A stretch of DNA of 64,000 nucleotides from Schistocerca nitens (lineage: Eukaryota > Arthropoda > Insecta > Orthoptera > Acrididae). The notes under the pieces are model-generated. The model worked only from the letters and a program-made list of their open reading frames with translations. It was not told the DNA's origin and did no database searches. The stretch lies in NCBI RefSeq assembly GCF_023898315.1, contig NC_064615.1:737349450-737413449 (forward strand), in the 5' to 3' direction. Positions 25,401 through 37,400 of the stretch are shown here, in pieces (the stretch's first letter is position 1; the number at the start of each line of letters is the position of its first letter). Made by a program: the position numbers and the translations under genes.

Positions 25401-28400
25401 CTGGACAGAATGCGACGCATGACGTCTTGTATCATCTTGTCGAAGGGTAACTTCACGGTAACAAGAAAGAAAGGGCCAAGCACCGAAATGCAATACCTGC
25501 TGTCGAAACTATCATTTATTCAAACCAGAGATGATCGTGTTGTCTACCCAATAGCACCCCATACCACCATGCCAGGTGCTTGGCAGTATGCCAATGACGA
25601 ATACAATATGGCAATGTTCGCTCTCCTCTGTGCACCTAGACACGGATACGCCCATCGCGACGCTACATGAGAACCAGGACTCGGCTGAGATTAGGCACTC
25701 CTGTTGTTGGATACATCATTTTTGACGGGCCTCTCTCTGCTGTCGTGTCAAGGGAAGCCGCTAAAATGAAAAAAAAGGTCCCGACTCGAGCTGTGTGACG
25801 TGGCTGTACGATGGCACAAATTATATGACTGTCCCGGTCGCTTGTCGCGTGGAGCGTTGACACACACTGAGGTGGCGAGAGTCATAGGACTCCTAATATC
25901 GCGTCGGACCTCCTTTTGCTCGGCACAGTGCAGCGACTCGACGTTGCATGGACTCAGTAAGTCGTTGGAAGTCCCCTGCATAAATATTGAGCCATACTAT
26001 CTCTACAGCCATCCGCAGTTCCGAAAGAGTGGCCTGCGATCGAGGTGGCCAAATCATTCGCTCGAATTGTCCAGAATGTTCTTGAAACCAAGCGCAAACA
26101 ATTCTGGCACGGAAACGTGGCGCAATGTCATTCATAAAAATTCCATGGTTTTTTCAACTGCAAATGGCCTCCAAGTAGCTGAGCATAACAATTTCCAGTC
26201 AATTATCGGCTCAGTTCGACCAGAGAACCCAGTCCAATCCACAAAAACATAGCCCGTACCATTATGGAGCCACCAGCAGGTTCTAAAGCGCCTTCCTAGC
26301 AACTTGGGTCCAGGGTTTCGTGGGGTCTGCGCCACACTCTACCATCAGCTCAGGACTCAACTGATAAGGCTGCAGTTTTTCAGTCGTCTAGCGTCCAAGC
26401 GATATGGTCACGAGCCCAGGAGAGAGCTGCAAGGGATTCGTACTATTAGCAAAGGCACTCGCGTCGGTCGTCTGCTGCCGTAGCCCAATAACGCCAAATT
26501 TCACCCCACTGTCGTACTGGACGTGTTCGTCGTTCATCTCACATTCATTTCTGCGGTTATAACACGCATTGCCTTTTAGCACTGACAACACTAGGCAAAT
26601 GCCGCTGCTCTCTGTCCTTAAATGAAGGCCGTCGGCCACAGAGTTTTCCTTGGTACGAGGTAATACGCGAAATTTGTTTTTCTCGGCACACTCTTTACGT
26701 TATGAATCTCGGAATATTGAATTCTCTAATGATTTTTGAAATAGAATGTCCCACGCGTCTGTTCCAAGTACCATTCCGCGTTAAAAGTCTGTTAATACTC
26801 ATCATTCGGTCATAATAACGTCGGAAACCTTTTCACATGAATCACCTGAGGTCCGCCAGTGCGCTGCCCTTTTATACCTTGTGTACGCGATACCAGCGCC
26901 ACCTGTATCTGTGCATATCGCTGCCCCATGGCATTTGTCACCTCAGTGTACTGTCTGGCGTTGAGTATGGCCCTCTATAATCCGTTGATACCATAGTCAC
27001 GTGACAGCCATGAGATCCCAGCCAACACATGCTCGTAGACATTTCTCTTTACAAGGAGCGTAACACGCTCTTTTCCCCATATTCGAATGTGATTTTGAAT
27101 GAGAAACCCATTATGTACTCTACCCCTGTATACCGAATGAAGGTAACTGCACTCCTACCTACTTTGTGCGGTAGCGCTGAACTGACAATTATTTGTTCAT
27201 GCAAGGAAGCAGTACATTTCATGGAAGTGCTAAGTTTGTTGTGTAGTATAACATTTCTGAACTGGTATGACACTGACCTTGAGCGTGAAAAATGACTACA
27301 CCTGTATTTAAGTATTTTTAAACATACTACTGTTTGTACCAAAGGTCCAATGCGACTACGATGTAGCTTTGATACGCGTTCCATGCGCTATGCGTTTACT
27401 CCTTGTTTATTGTGTCTAATTAACTTTGTAGAGAAGTGTTACCAGTCGCAACACTCCGTCCTGTTTTTGTTACCCACAGCGACAGCGGCGTCCCAAACGG
27501 CCAGCAGGTATCACCTCTGAGTACGATTTCGGATGAGTGCAAATACTGTCGTTTATATTGATTTTTAACATAGTTTTCACAATAAGGAGCGTATGAAGTG
27601 CCATAAAAATTGACAATAATTGAAAAATGGCAGCACATTTATCATTCTTCAGTTTTCTAAGGACCCTGGGAGGTATGAGACGGTACATTAAAAAACAGTT
27701 TATTTACGATTCTCTTGTAACGTACAGTTATTTACTGAAGTATGTCTTTTCCTTTTAATAACAAAAAAATTCCTAGGAAACACCAGGAGACAGGAAAGAC
27801 GTCGTGTATCTCCCCAAAAATGCGAAGTTTTGTTCGCTACATTTTCACCAAACCACTGAATGACGGACGTAAGAAACGTGTGTGGGATGGAATACCTACA
27901 TTATACCTGGAGCTGAAGAGAAAACGGCATAGATGTCATAATAAAACGTTAAAAGCAATAAAACTGTTCCCTCAACAGAGAAGAAAACAATTTTACTATT
28001 GTCACTACCTCTGAGACACTAACGACAACAATCTTAAAAGGCATTCGCTTTTGAAGCAAAAGTAATTACATTTACAAAAATATTCGTGTATCAGAAAGTC
28101 CAATGATGTGTAAGACTTGGCGTATGATTAGACTCCATAAAAAAATTTACGTGCCAATTAAAGTGGTTATCGTAATAAGAACAGAAATATACGTTTTCAA
28201 TGCATGAAACATGTATTTACATTCTCTTACAGTCAGTGAAGTAAGCTGCAATTCTACACATACTCGAAAGTATTTCTTCGTGAATAAGTTATAGCTTATG
28301 TCATTGAATCAGTGAAATTCGGCTGTTTTCTGAATTTATTTCGCAATAATTCATGACCCTTAGTAATTTAGTGCTGTATGGAACGGAAAATATAACAATT

Positions 28401-31400
28401 ATTTCGTTAAATATGTCGAAAAATAATTAAGTCATGTTTTATCCTTACGAAACATGTGAATGTCTGCTTTCTCACCGCCTGGAGAGCTAGCGTCACTCTA
28501 GGTGACAAACGGCAAAAATTTTCACACCAGAGTGTGTCGCAATTGTATACACCCCCTATTGCTCCGATTGTGTTATTAGAGAGAGTAATGACTCTAGAAA
28601 AGATAGATGTTTAATGAACTCTTAACTATCGAGAAGAATCATTATCTGTCTATATTACGTGCTGTAACAAGCAATATTTGGAATATTGAGAAGATTATAA
28701 TAAAAGCCGGACTTATGAAACTGATAGTACGGTAACTTGAATTCTCCCGCTTTTTATTCTATTAATGTTGTATAAGGGATTTCAGCAAGCCGGAACGGAA
28801 CAATAAGGAGCTCTAAATCTGTGGTCGAACCTGCTGTACACGGTCTCTGCATGACATAGACTCCCAACGAGCTACAAGTTCGATATCTGTACCGCGCAGC
28901 ACAGGCGACTATGAATATCTACTGTTAATTCTTTAATATATTGTCTTAATACGCCGTCACAGACTTTGCTTAATATAATTACAAATACCACCCAACCACG
29001 ATATTATTGCACTTGCCTCCCATGGCTGTTACTGGAAACTAGGGTTGTTGATAAAATGTCGATATATCTTTTCGCAATTTTCGGTAAATATTTGAAGTTG
29101 TTCTTTTGAAATTATAATAGAACATTATTTTACTTTCATTGTGTGAATGTGTCTTAAAATGGTTCAAATGGCTCTGAGCACTATGGGACTTAACATCTGT
29201 GGTCATCAGTCCCCTACAACTTAGAACTACTTAAACCTAACTAACCTAAGGACATCACACACATCCATGCCCGAGGCAGGATTCGAACCTGCGACCGTAG
29301 CAGTCTCGTGGTTCCGGACTGTGCGCCTAGAACCGCTAGACCACCGCGGCCGGCGAATGTGTCTTAACCTTTTTTAACTTTCATCGCATCCACTCTTTCT
29401 CTTTGACTGTGTGAAGCAACTCTAGGCGGCGATTACACTGGGGTAGCGGTGTGAATGGAATAACAAGATACCGGATATGAAGATATAGCACACCAGTTGC
29501 GTTAAAAGATAGTTTATAACGCAGCTAGTGTGCTATTTCTTCACAACGACATTCTCCAAACACAGTTGCTGAAAATGATGAAAAAAATCTAAATGACAAG
29601 ATTGGTCTTTTCGGTGGGCGGAGGGGAAATGCTGACGTAATCGGCGCTACCAACAGAAACTGCAACGTTTAACTTCACCACTCAATTTTGACACTACAGT
29701 TGCTAGGTCTCTGACATTAGCAGAAATGAAAAAAACAGGTATGTAGACATGAAGCGTTCCGGATAAATCCGACAATGACGAAACCGAACGACGAACCCAT
29801 CGGACACCTTTTATTGTGCCATTTACATGCAGTTACCATTGTTAGCAAAGTGGTTATCGCCAAGCGTTAACATGCAGTTCTTGAGCTGAAGGGGACAGGC
29901 ACACTGCTAGCTTGTTGATGTACAGAATATCTAATAATAAATCAATACGTGAATATACAACTCTATATTGACAATTTGCAGCAGATATTCTTGTAGGCCG
30001 ATACGTCGAAATTTTCTCCGCTAATATATCGATATTTGGATATTTTTTAGATTCATCGATGGTCGATAATGATATTTCTTTAAATATCGATATAACGGAT
30101 TCCCTATATTTTTAAAATTATCACCAATCCTCCCGGAAACACGCAGTGACGTTACAGTAAACAAGTACAGTTGTAACAAAGGAGTACACATCGCAACAAG
30201 TGGTTCAACGTGTTGTCGTGAAGTATCAGGACAAAAACTCTCCGTAAGCCGACTGAAGTACCCTCACACTCAGGTGCAATAATATTGTGGTCAACTATAC
30301 GTTATTCATCATAAGAATGAACCTGACGTAAACAAACACAAACACGATGACAAATTCTCAGCCGTAGCACACTTACACTGATGTTGTTACGCTGTTACTT
30401 ACGTCTCATATATCTTGTTACTACATTATAGTAAGTGACACTTTAAAATATTCTAATGTATTAAGAGCCATCAACGTTTTTCTTAATCATGCTTTAGCTA
30501 TGAAGTTTTTCTTTCAAAAATCGTGCACGGTCACAGTCTCTGTACTGTGCGCTCTCATTGTCGCGCTGTTAATACGCAGTGTGAAAATGGTTGACGCTGC
30601 TTTCTGCTCCGTAGTGGTATGTGCGCACGGAACTCCGCTATAAAGTAACATGTAGACGTTGTTCTTGATGTTTTTCAAAAGTTCACAGAAAAAATCGGTT
30701 TTTAAGTTTTCCAAGGAACTGTATTTACTACAGGTAAGGGATTGCTTATAAAGTGGATGGATAGCTGAATCGGGAGCTTTGTAGAATGGTTATCTGTTTC
30801 AGTCCATCGCTTTGATACCTTTTTTTTTCCTTCGATTAAATATTGCACGCAAAATTCCATTTTTCATCGGAAATATAACTTCTTAATTATCGATATTTTA
30901 TAAAATATTGTTGATGAAAGTTGTTTAAATTTAAAAAAAAGATTTCAAATTAAATTTTTAGGACAAAATTGAAAAAAAACAGATACTTTTTGTTTGGACT
31001 ATGTCCATTGTTTTAGACCACAGATGTGGTCTGACAGGAGCCTGGGTGATATGCATCGTAGGAAACAGAAAAACAACCATTTTCACAGCATCGATTACGT
31101 CATAGGAATGCTGCATTTTTACAGATGCCACCGTATCATTTCAATATGAGCCCAAGAGAAATGGTTCAAATGGCTCTGAGCACTATGGAACTTAACATCT
31201 ATGGTCATCAGTCCCCTAGAACTTAGAACTACTTAAACCTAACTAACCTAAGGACAGCACGCAACACCCAGTCATCACGAGGCAGAGACCAAGAGAAATG
31301 ATCTGAAACCAAGTTATGGGATTTGTCGCGAGAAATAAAAAGACATTTGAGCTGCCAGACGTACTGGAACTAATGCAGGAAGCTCTGTCACACGTCACTG

Positions 31401-34400
31401 TCGAACGCACGCGGCTACAGAACGGCACGCCATGGAAGGAGAAAACGCGGCGCAAGGATGGCTCCGTGCATTCTACTGTTGTTCGACTTGTTATCAACGT
31501 ATCAGATGGCAGTTCCAGTACATAAACGTATTTCCCTGGTTTGCATATGGAAGGAGTTCAGAGGTTACCAGAAGACGGACTATAAATAATACTTTATGTT
31601 GCTTCAATATTGAACTATGCGGTGAAGTCTGCGAAAAGCTTTTGTGTCACACGTAGCTCGCTCAGAAAAATGACCATGTGTTAAAGTTAGGAATTTTCAT
31701 CACTCTTCCTATTTTCATATTGTGTTATGTGTGAACGACAGCATATTACGCTTTCCATCTGGTCCCCTAAGAAGCGTGCGGTATTGCTGGAGTTTTGCCG
31801 AATATTATTTCATTCTCTTTAAATATTAAACGTCATTCGACGCTGTACTGTTGCTCTGCGCGTCCCTCTTTACGACTCAGCTGCAAGTGCTCACATCACT
31901 GCAGGATCGTTGGACCAAATGGCTGGCCAGTGCTGTCAAAGTTAAGTGCGTCGGTAAAGATGTACCGTATTATCGCTCAGTCGACGTGAGCGAAACGCAC
32001 AGCATAAAACGTATCCTTATTATGGTGATCGACTTTACTCGAGAGAGCATGGCTTCCGCTCCACGTGAAAAGAAATCCAATGAGATTCCAGCACTCGTGG
32101 AAGAATGCATGGTGTAATGTTTACATCAGGTTTAATCTTACTATGTACAAAGCCTAATACAGTTAGGGAGATACGGGGTGTTCAAAAAGTCTCTCCGCAG
32201 TGCCGTATGATTGTTAGCCGCGCGTGCGATATGCCGCAGTGAATATACCGAAATGAAACTCAGTGAAAAACAAGTTATTAATTTATTGAATGTTCATTTT
32301 TACTTACAAATTTTCATATTAAATACTGACAGTGTCCCCCTTGTTGTTGAATACACAATTCAGTTTGTCTAATCATGTTTCCAAATACAAGCTGTAACAT
32401 TTCTTCTGTAATAGGAGTAGTGAAAGTGGATATTGCAGTTTTCAGTTGATCGATGGATTTTGGACGGTTTTTATAGACAGTTGCTTTCGCTGCACCCCAG
32501 AAGAAAAATTAAGGTGGTGTTAGGTCAGGCGATCGTGGAGGCCAAAGTCCCTGTGAAATCATGCGGTCACCAAAAACATCAGCAAGCAGTGACATGGAAA
32601 GGCGAGCTGTATGCGCGGTTGCACCATCTTGTTGAAAATAACCGTTCAGTATTTCACTTAACACAAGTTCTCCTATGAATGGGTACAGAATATCACTGCA
32701 GTATCGTTGTGCTTTTATTGTTTCGTTGAAAAATGTGGGACCCACAATCGGACGTCTAGAAATTGCAATCCAAACTCCTATTTTCACAGAATGAAGTAGT
32801 TCCTCATGAATACACAATGGATTTGCAGTACTCCGCACACCAGAATTTTGAAAGTTCATGTACCCGGATAAATGAAACCACGCCTTCATCAGTGAAAAAG
32901 GTTTCATTAAGAATATCCCTTCCATTTTGTTGAACGAAAATTTTGAACCGTGCAGTCTCTTTCCATGATCAGTGTTTTTCAGTTCTTGCACGACTATCAC
33001 TTTGTATCGGAAAAGTTCTAATTTTTTCCGTACAGCTGTGTGGGCCGGGCCGTTCCGACACTAACATCGCTTTCCTGGGCGAGCTTTCCTACTGACTTGT
33101 TCGAACTCATGAACATTTTATCGGTAATTTCGAGTAGTTTATCCTTAGACAAAACGGTACGACGACCACTTCTCGGTGCATCTGTCACTGAACCCGAACT
33201 TCGAAATTTTTTAATCAAATCTCGCACAGTATTGTGAGGTGGGAGTGTTGTCTCCGGGAAAACTGAATTAAACGTTTGACGAACTGAAACTGTGTATTTA
33301 CCGTCAGCTTTGAACAGCTGTTGGACTAAAAACACACGTTGTTCAATGATTGTCATTTTAACAGTGACAAAAACGAAACAAATGAACAAAGGATCTAAAA
33401 CTTAAACGTTCACGTCAACGCGTAACGACACACACCAACGATACTACTGACGCTGGCTGAGATGAACGAAACAGTGGAATGTTGGGAGAGTCGACTTGAA
33501 GGGAAGTAACCCAGGCAGGCGTACAAGCCATGCGGCACGCGCGGCTAACAATCATCCGGCAGTGCGGAGAGACTTTTTGAGCACCCCGTAGTATGCTTGC
33601 ACAGCTACTTCTTTGTGTTGCACTTGCAATGACCAGAATTGTACAAGTGTTGGAGTAGGTATTGCTGGTAGCGTACCTTACGGAAGACGTGGAGTGCGCC
33701 AGGACAGGAGAGGGCAGCGAACACGGCGACGGCGCCGCGGCGGGTGTCCAGCAGCCTGCCCAGGTCTACGCGCAGATCCCAGGGTTCGTGGACAGAGGCG
33801 CGCAGTCCGCGCCGCCCCCAGGTGTGCATCGCTGACACACCACCTGACGCAAAATGATTCCCTCACTTACATGATCGCATGGTGTCTCTTCTTTCGGATT
33901 TGTTGCATTCATAGAATTGATATACCTAGCTGGGCAATGGATCCACCTTCTTCAGCGCGGAAGCGCAAATACGTCCGACCTCCTGTGGGAATCTCAGTGT
34001 AGCGAACGCGAGTAAAATGGACAGGAACTACGGACAGGTGGTGCTCGGGGGGAGTGTGGATCGGCCGTGAGGCGGGCCGAGATGGTTCACGCAGTTGCGA
34101 TTACGCTGTGCCCCGGATGGCGCAGTGGTTACCGCACCCTCCTAGTAAGCAGGAGACCCCGGATTCGAATCCCGGTCCGGTACACATTTTCACTCGTGGC
34201 AGCTGATTCCGCGTAACGTCCCGCTACAAATGACAGTAATGATCCCCTTCAATTTACATATAAAGATTCCCTAAGTGCCACGGATAAAAAGTATTGGGCA
34301 ACGTCACTGTCGAGCTGAATAATGGGCGTTTCCGTGAAGTAGCTCTTATTATGGCATTCACCTAAAAGTGGTGCCAGCACGGAGTCCCTCACGACATGAA

Positions 34401-37400
34401 GATATCTGCTCTGTTAAAGTACACTGGCGCGCAACAGTCTTTCTCAGCTGTGCGGCGGCCTCGCCGTCGACTGCGAGTCTCTTTATGTAGTATTCTACAA
34501 GCCTGTGTCTATTGAACCGAATGCGAGAATGAAAACAAAATAGCACATCGCTGTGTATACAATTCTTATTTAAAATTATGTACGAGGAGAAGAATATCTA
34601 TGGGATGAAGTTTGTCTAATGCTTTAAATGCACTGCTACTGTAGTTCAAACTGACTGCGAGGAAGAAAATAGCACAGTATATCATAGAACGTTCTTTCTC
34701 ACGGTCATTTTAAAATAAATCGTGTACAGTGTTGCTTAAAACATTATTTAGCATATGTCCATCCGAGTAATTATTAGAGTATCATGGAAAAATTCCAAGT
34801 ATATCAATCAAGAAATGTTCGAGATATTTTCTAACGTTTCCTTTTTACATCTTATAATGTATTTATATACCATATACATTAATGTCGGTCCAAACTTTTA
34901 TTAATCTTGTAAAAAATTTGAAGCAGGTCAGTCAAGAATTTTTCGAGGTTATTGGTTACAACGTTAAACAACGACTTGTTTTTGTATGGTAGTACAGATT
35001 TACTGGCAACAAGCATTTTTGTTGAAAAATGTTCACTATGTTGTACTCAATAACAGCGTAGCAAAAAAGACCCTCTGCTTGCAAAAAATGAGGTAGGTTT
35101 ATTTTTTCTATCTTGTGTGTATAGTGGAGAATATATAGAAACCAAGTTTTCGACCTTCAAAACCCTAGGGCCAATTTTTTGTGGCAAAAAACACGAAATT
35201 TTAACACTATTTTTCAGATTTTCGCCTGTTACGCAGAAATTATACGTCCTAATGAAAACGTTGCCACCACCAGAATGAAGGAGCATTAAATTTTGCATCG
35301 AATGACCTACTTGAAGGTCAAAATCGGAACAGCCGTTTGGCCGCAATCAGTTGCAAAAGTTCGGTCATTTTTACCAACTTGGCTAAAAAGTCGCTTCCGA
35401 CTCCTGCAATTCAAAAACGGCTATTCCAAATGAAAATATCAAGTTATCAAAGTTTTGGGGCATGAAATTTCATGCTACAAAAGCATCTAGGTTTTCAGTT
35501 TTAGGCATTATTAAACTTTCATACACTTGAAATCCAGAGTAATTCCATTTTGTTGTTGTTGTAAGTCAAAGTTATTCAACGAAATGAAATTTCCAATAGG
35601 AAGACGTAAATCTATCCAATCTTCGGGTGTGGAGGTATCTATACATCTCCTTCGATTGATATGTCGTTAGCAGCCGAGGCTACCATCCCCTCCATTCCTT
35701 TGTTATTGTTTCCATTGTTAGCCACGCTCAGTCTTCCTGTGTTGTGCGAGGGACGCGGTTAAAACTCCTGTGTCTTGCAAAATTCTCGTTTCCTCGTTTG
35801 AGTTTACTTTCGTTGTGCAGTCAGTGCATTTAAAATGAGTGCTCCAGATTGTACAGATGTGTGTTTTATATACGATGGCAACTTGACAAACGATAATGTG
35901 GTTACAGTGAAACAGAAAGGACTAGAAACGCTACTACAGTCCCGTAAGGATAGAAAAATCGCAACACACGGTAAGTTATTAACTGGTCTGTCTGAAGATG
36001 ATGTGCACAGTTCCTGTCACGAGAAGTACAATAAATCAAAACTGATCAGATCGTCTTAGACAAAAGGTCCGGCACAGTTAACGGAGAATCTTCGTTAGTA
36101 CAAGAAAGTATTTGATTTTAATAAATACTACTTTTTACTGTGACGAGGAAGTTGATGATAATTGGGAGAAAGTTAGCAGACTTTCCTATGCAAAGCTAAA
36201 CATTGTTCCTAAAGTGATGATACTAGAATTAAGAGATACTGTTATTGGGGTAACTGAAAGGCGAGGACTGGGCTCTTGAAGTCTTGCAACGTATCTGTGA
36301 TGAGGACCTTTGTGCTAAAGATGTTAATATTGTAGGTTTTATCAGAGAGATTTTTTCCAGCCAGTCAGGGGTGGAGGAAAAGAAATAAGTCCTGGATCCA
36401 TACAGATATGTGAAGCAGTGGAAATGATTTCCTCCTACATCGAACAATCAGAAGTGTGCCAGTGTACGCTGCAGGAGTTAAAAGAACCAAATCACCAATG
36501 GCTAAGCGACAGATGTAAGGATCATACAAATCCGCCTCTTTCGGAAGCGTGGTGAAGAAGCAATGTTTGTTGACAGACATAAAAAGAACACAATAGTGTG
36601 TTTCAAAAGTAAAGGCTATAAGATAATGTCTGATAGTTCCTATCACAGCAAGCTGTCAGATCCACGAGAAGAGCGTCTGAGAATTGCACGCTCTGCTGTA
36701 TATGTACTTCTTGAGGACTTCCGTACACGGGTATATGATACATCACAATATCCCCACCTAATGATTTCTCGTCATATGTCCAATCAGTGATCAGTGAATC
36801 ATTGCTGCATTTCTTTGAGTCGTTGGTTTTCAAAAACAAACAAAGAACTCTAGATAAATAGAAAAAATGTGTTACTCATGTGCAAAATATTCGGATCAAG
36901 ACTCATTGTCGACGCTATTAGTGCAATTGAATTCACTGCTCCATGATGGAACCTTCCCTATTTGAGAAGTCTTCGATTGCACAACCTGAGCTTCCTAACA
37001 GAACCAGTGAAGGATTCATCCAGGTCATCTTTGATATCGCCGATTTCTATATCCGCACGATTGACGGATTGAATACGTTCCGCTGCATGGGAGGAATCTC
37101 GGCAGTTCCTCGCTACACAGCTACGGAGTCTGACAAGAACACTGATGGGAAAGGAAAACATTCCACTTGCAGAATTTTTGTCTGCTGTGGGTGTGCCTCA
37201 GCTGATTACCTATGAAAAAGCAAATGACGTTGCCTTAAACAGTCTTATTATAAAGGATCTGAATTTCAACAACCCATAGTGCTTGAAGGTATCGTTCTCC
37301 GAATATAATATTCTGTGGCTTTATGGGGAGTGGAAGAAATTCACTGACGTGTCAGAGTGGGATGGATTCATGGAAGAAGTCACAAATCATCAAGAATCGG

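Noticed and set aside
33677-33682. Alternative exon 2 donor TTCC|GTAAGG
   Set aside because: Better consensus, but leaves phase 1, which does not join exon 3 in frame; kept only as a possible competing site.
33613-34002. 129-codon plus-strand frame
   Set aside because: Shadow of receptor exon 2 on the opposite strand.
34112-34186. Functional tRNA-Thr gene
   Set aside because: Anticodon loop and B box look right, but the anticodon stem and acceptor pairing are imperfect and a SINE-like body follows directly.
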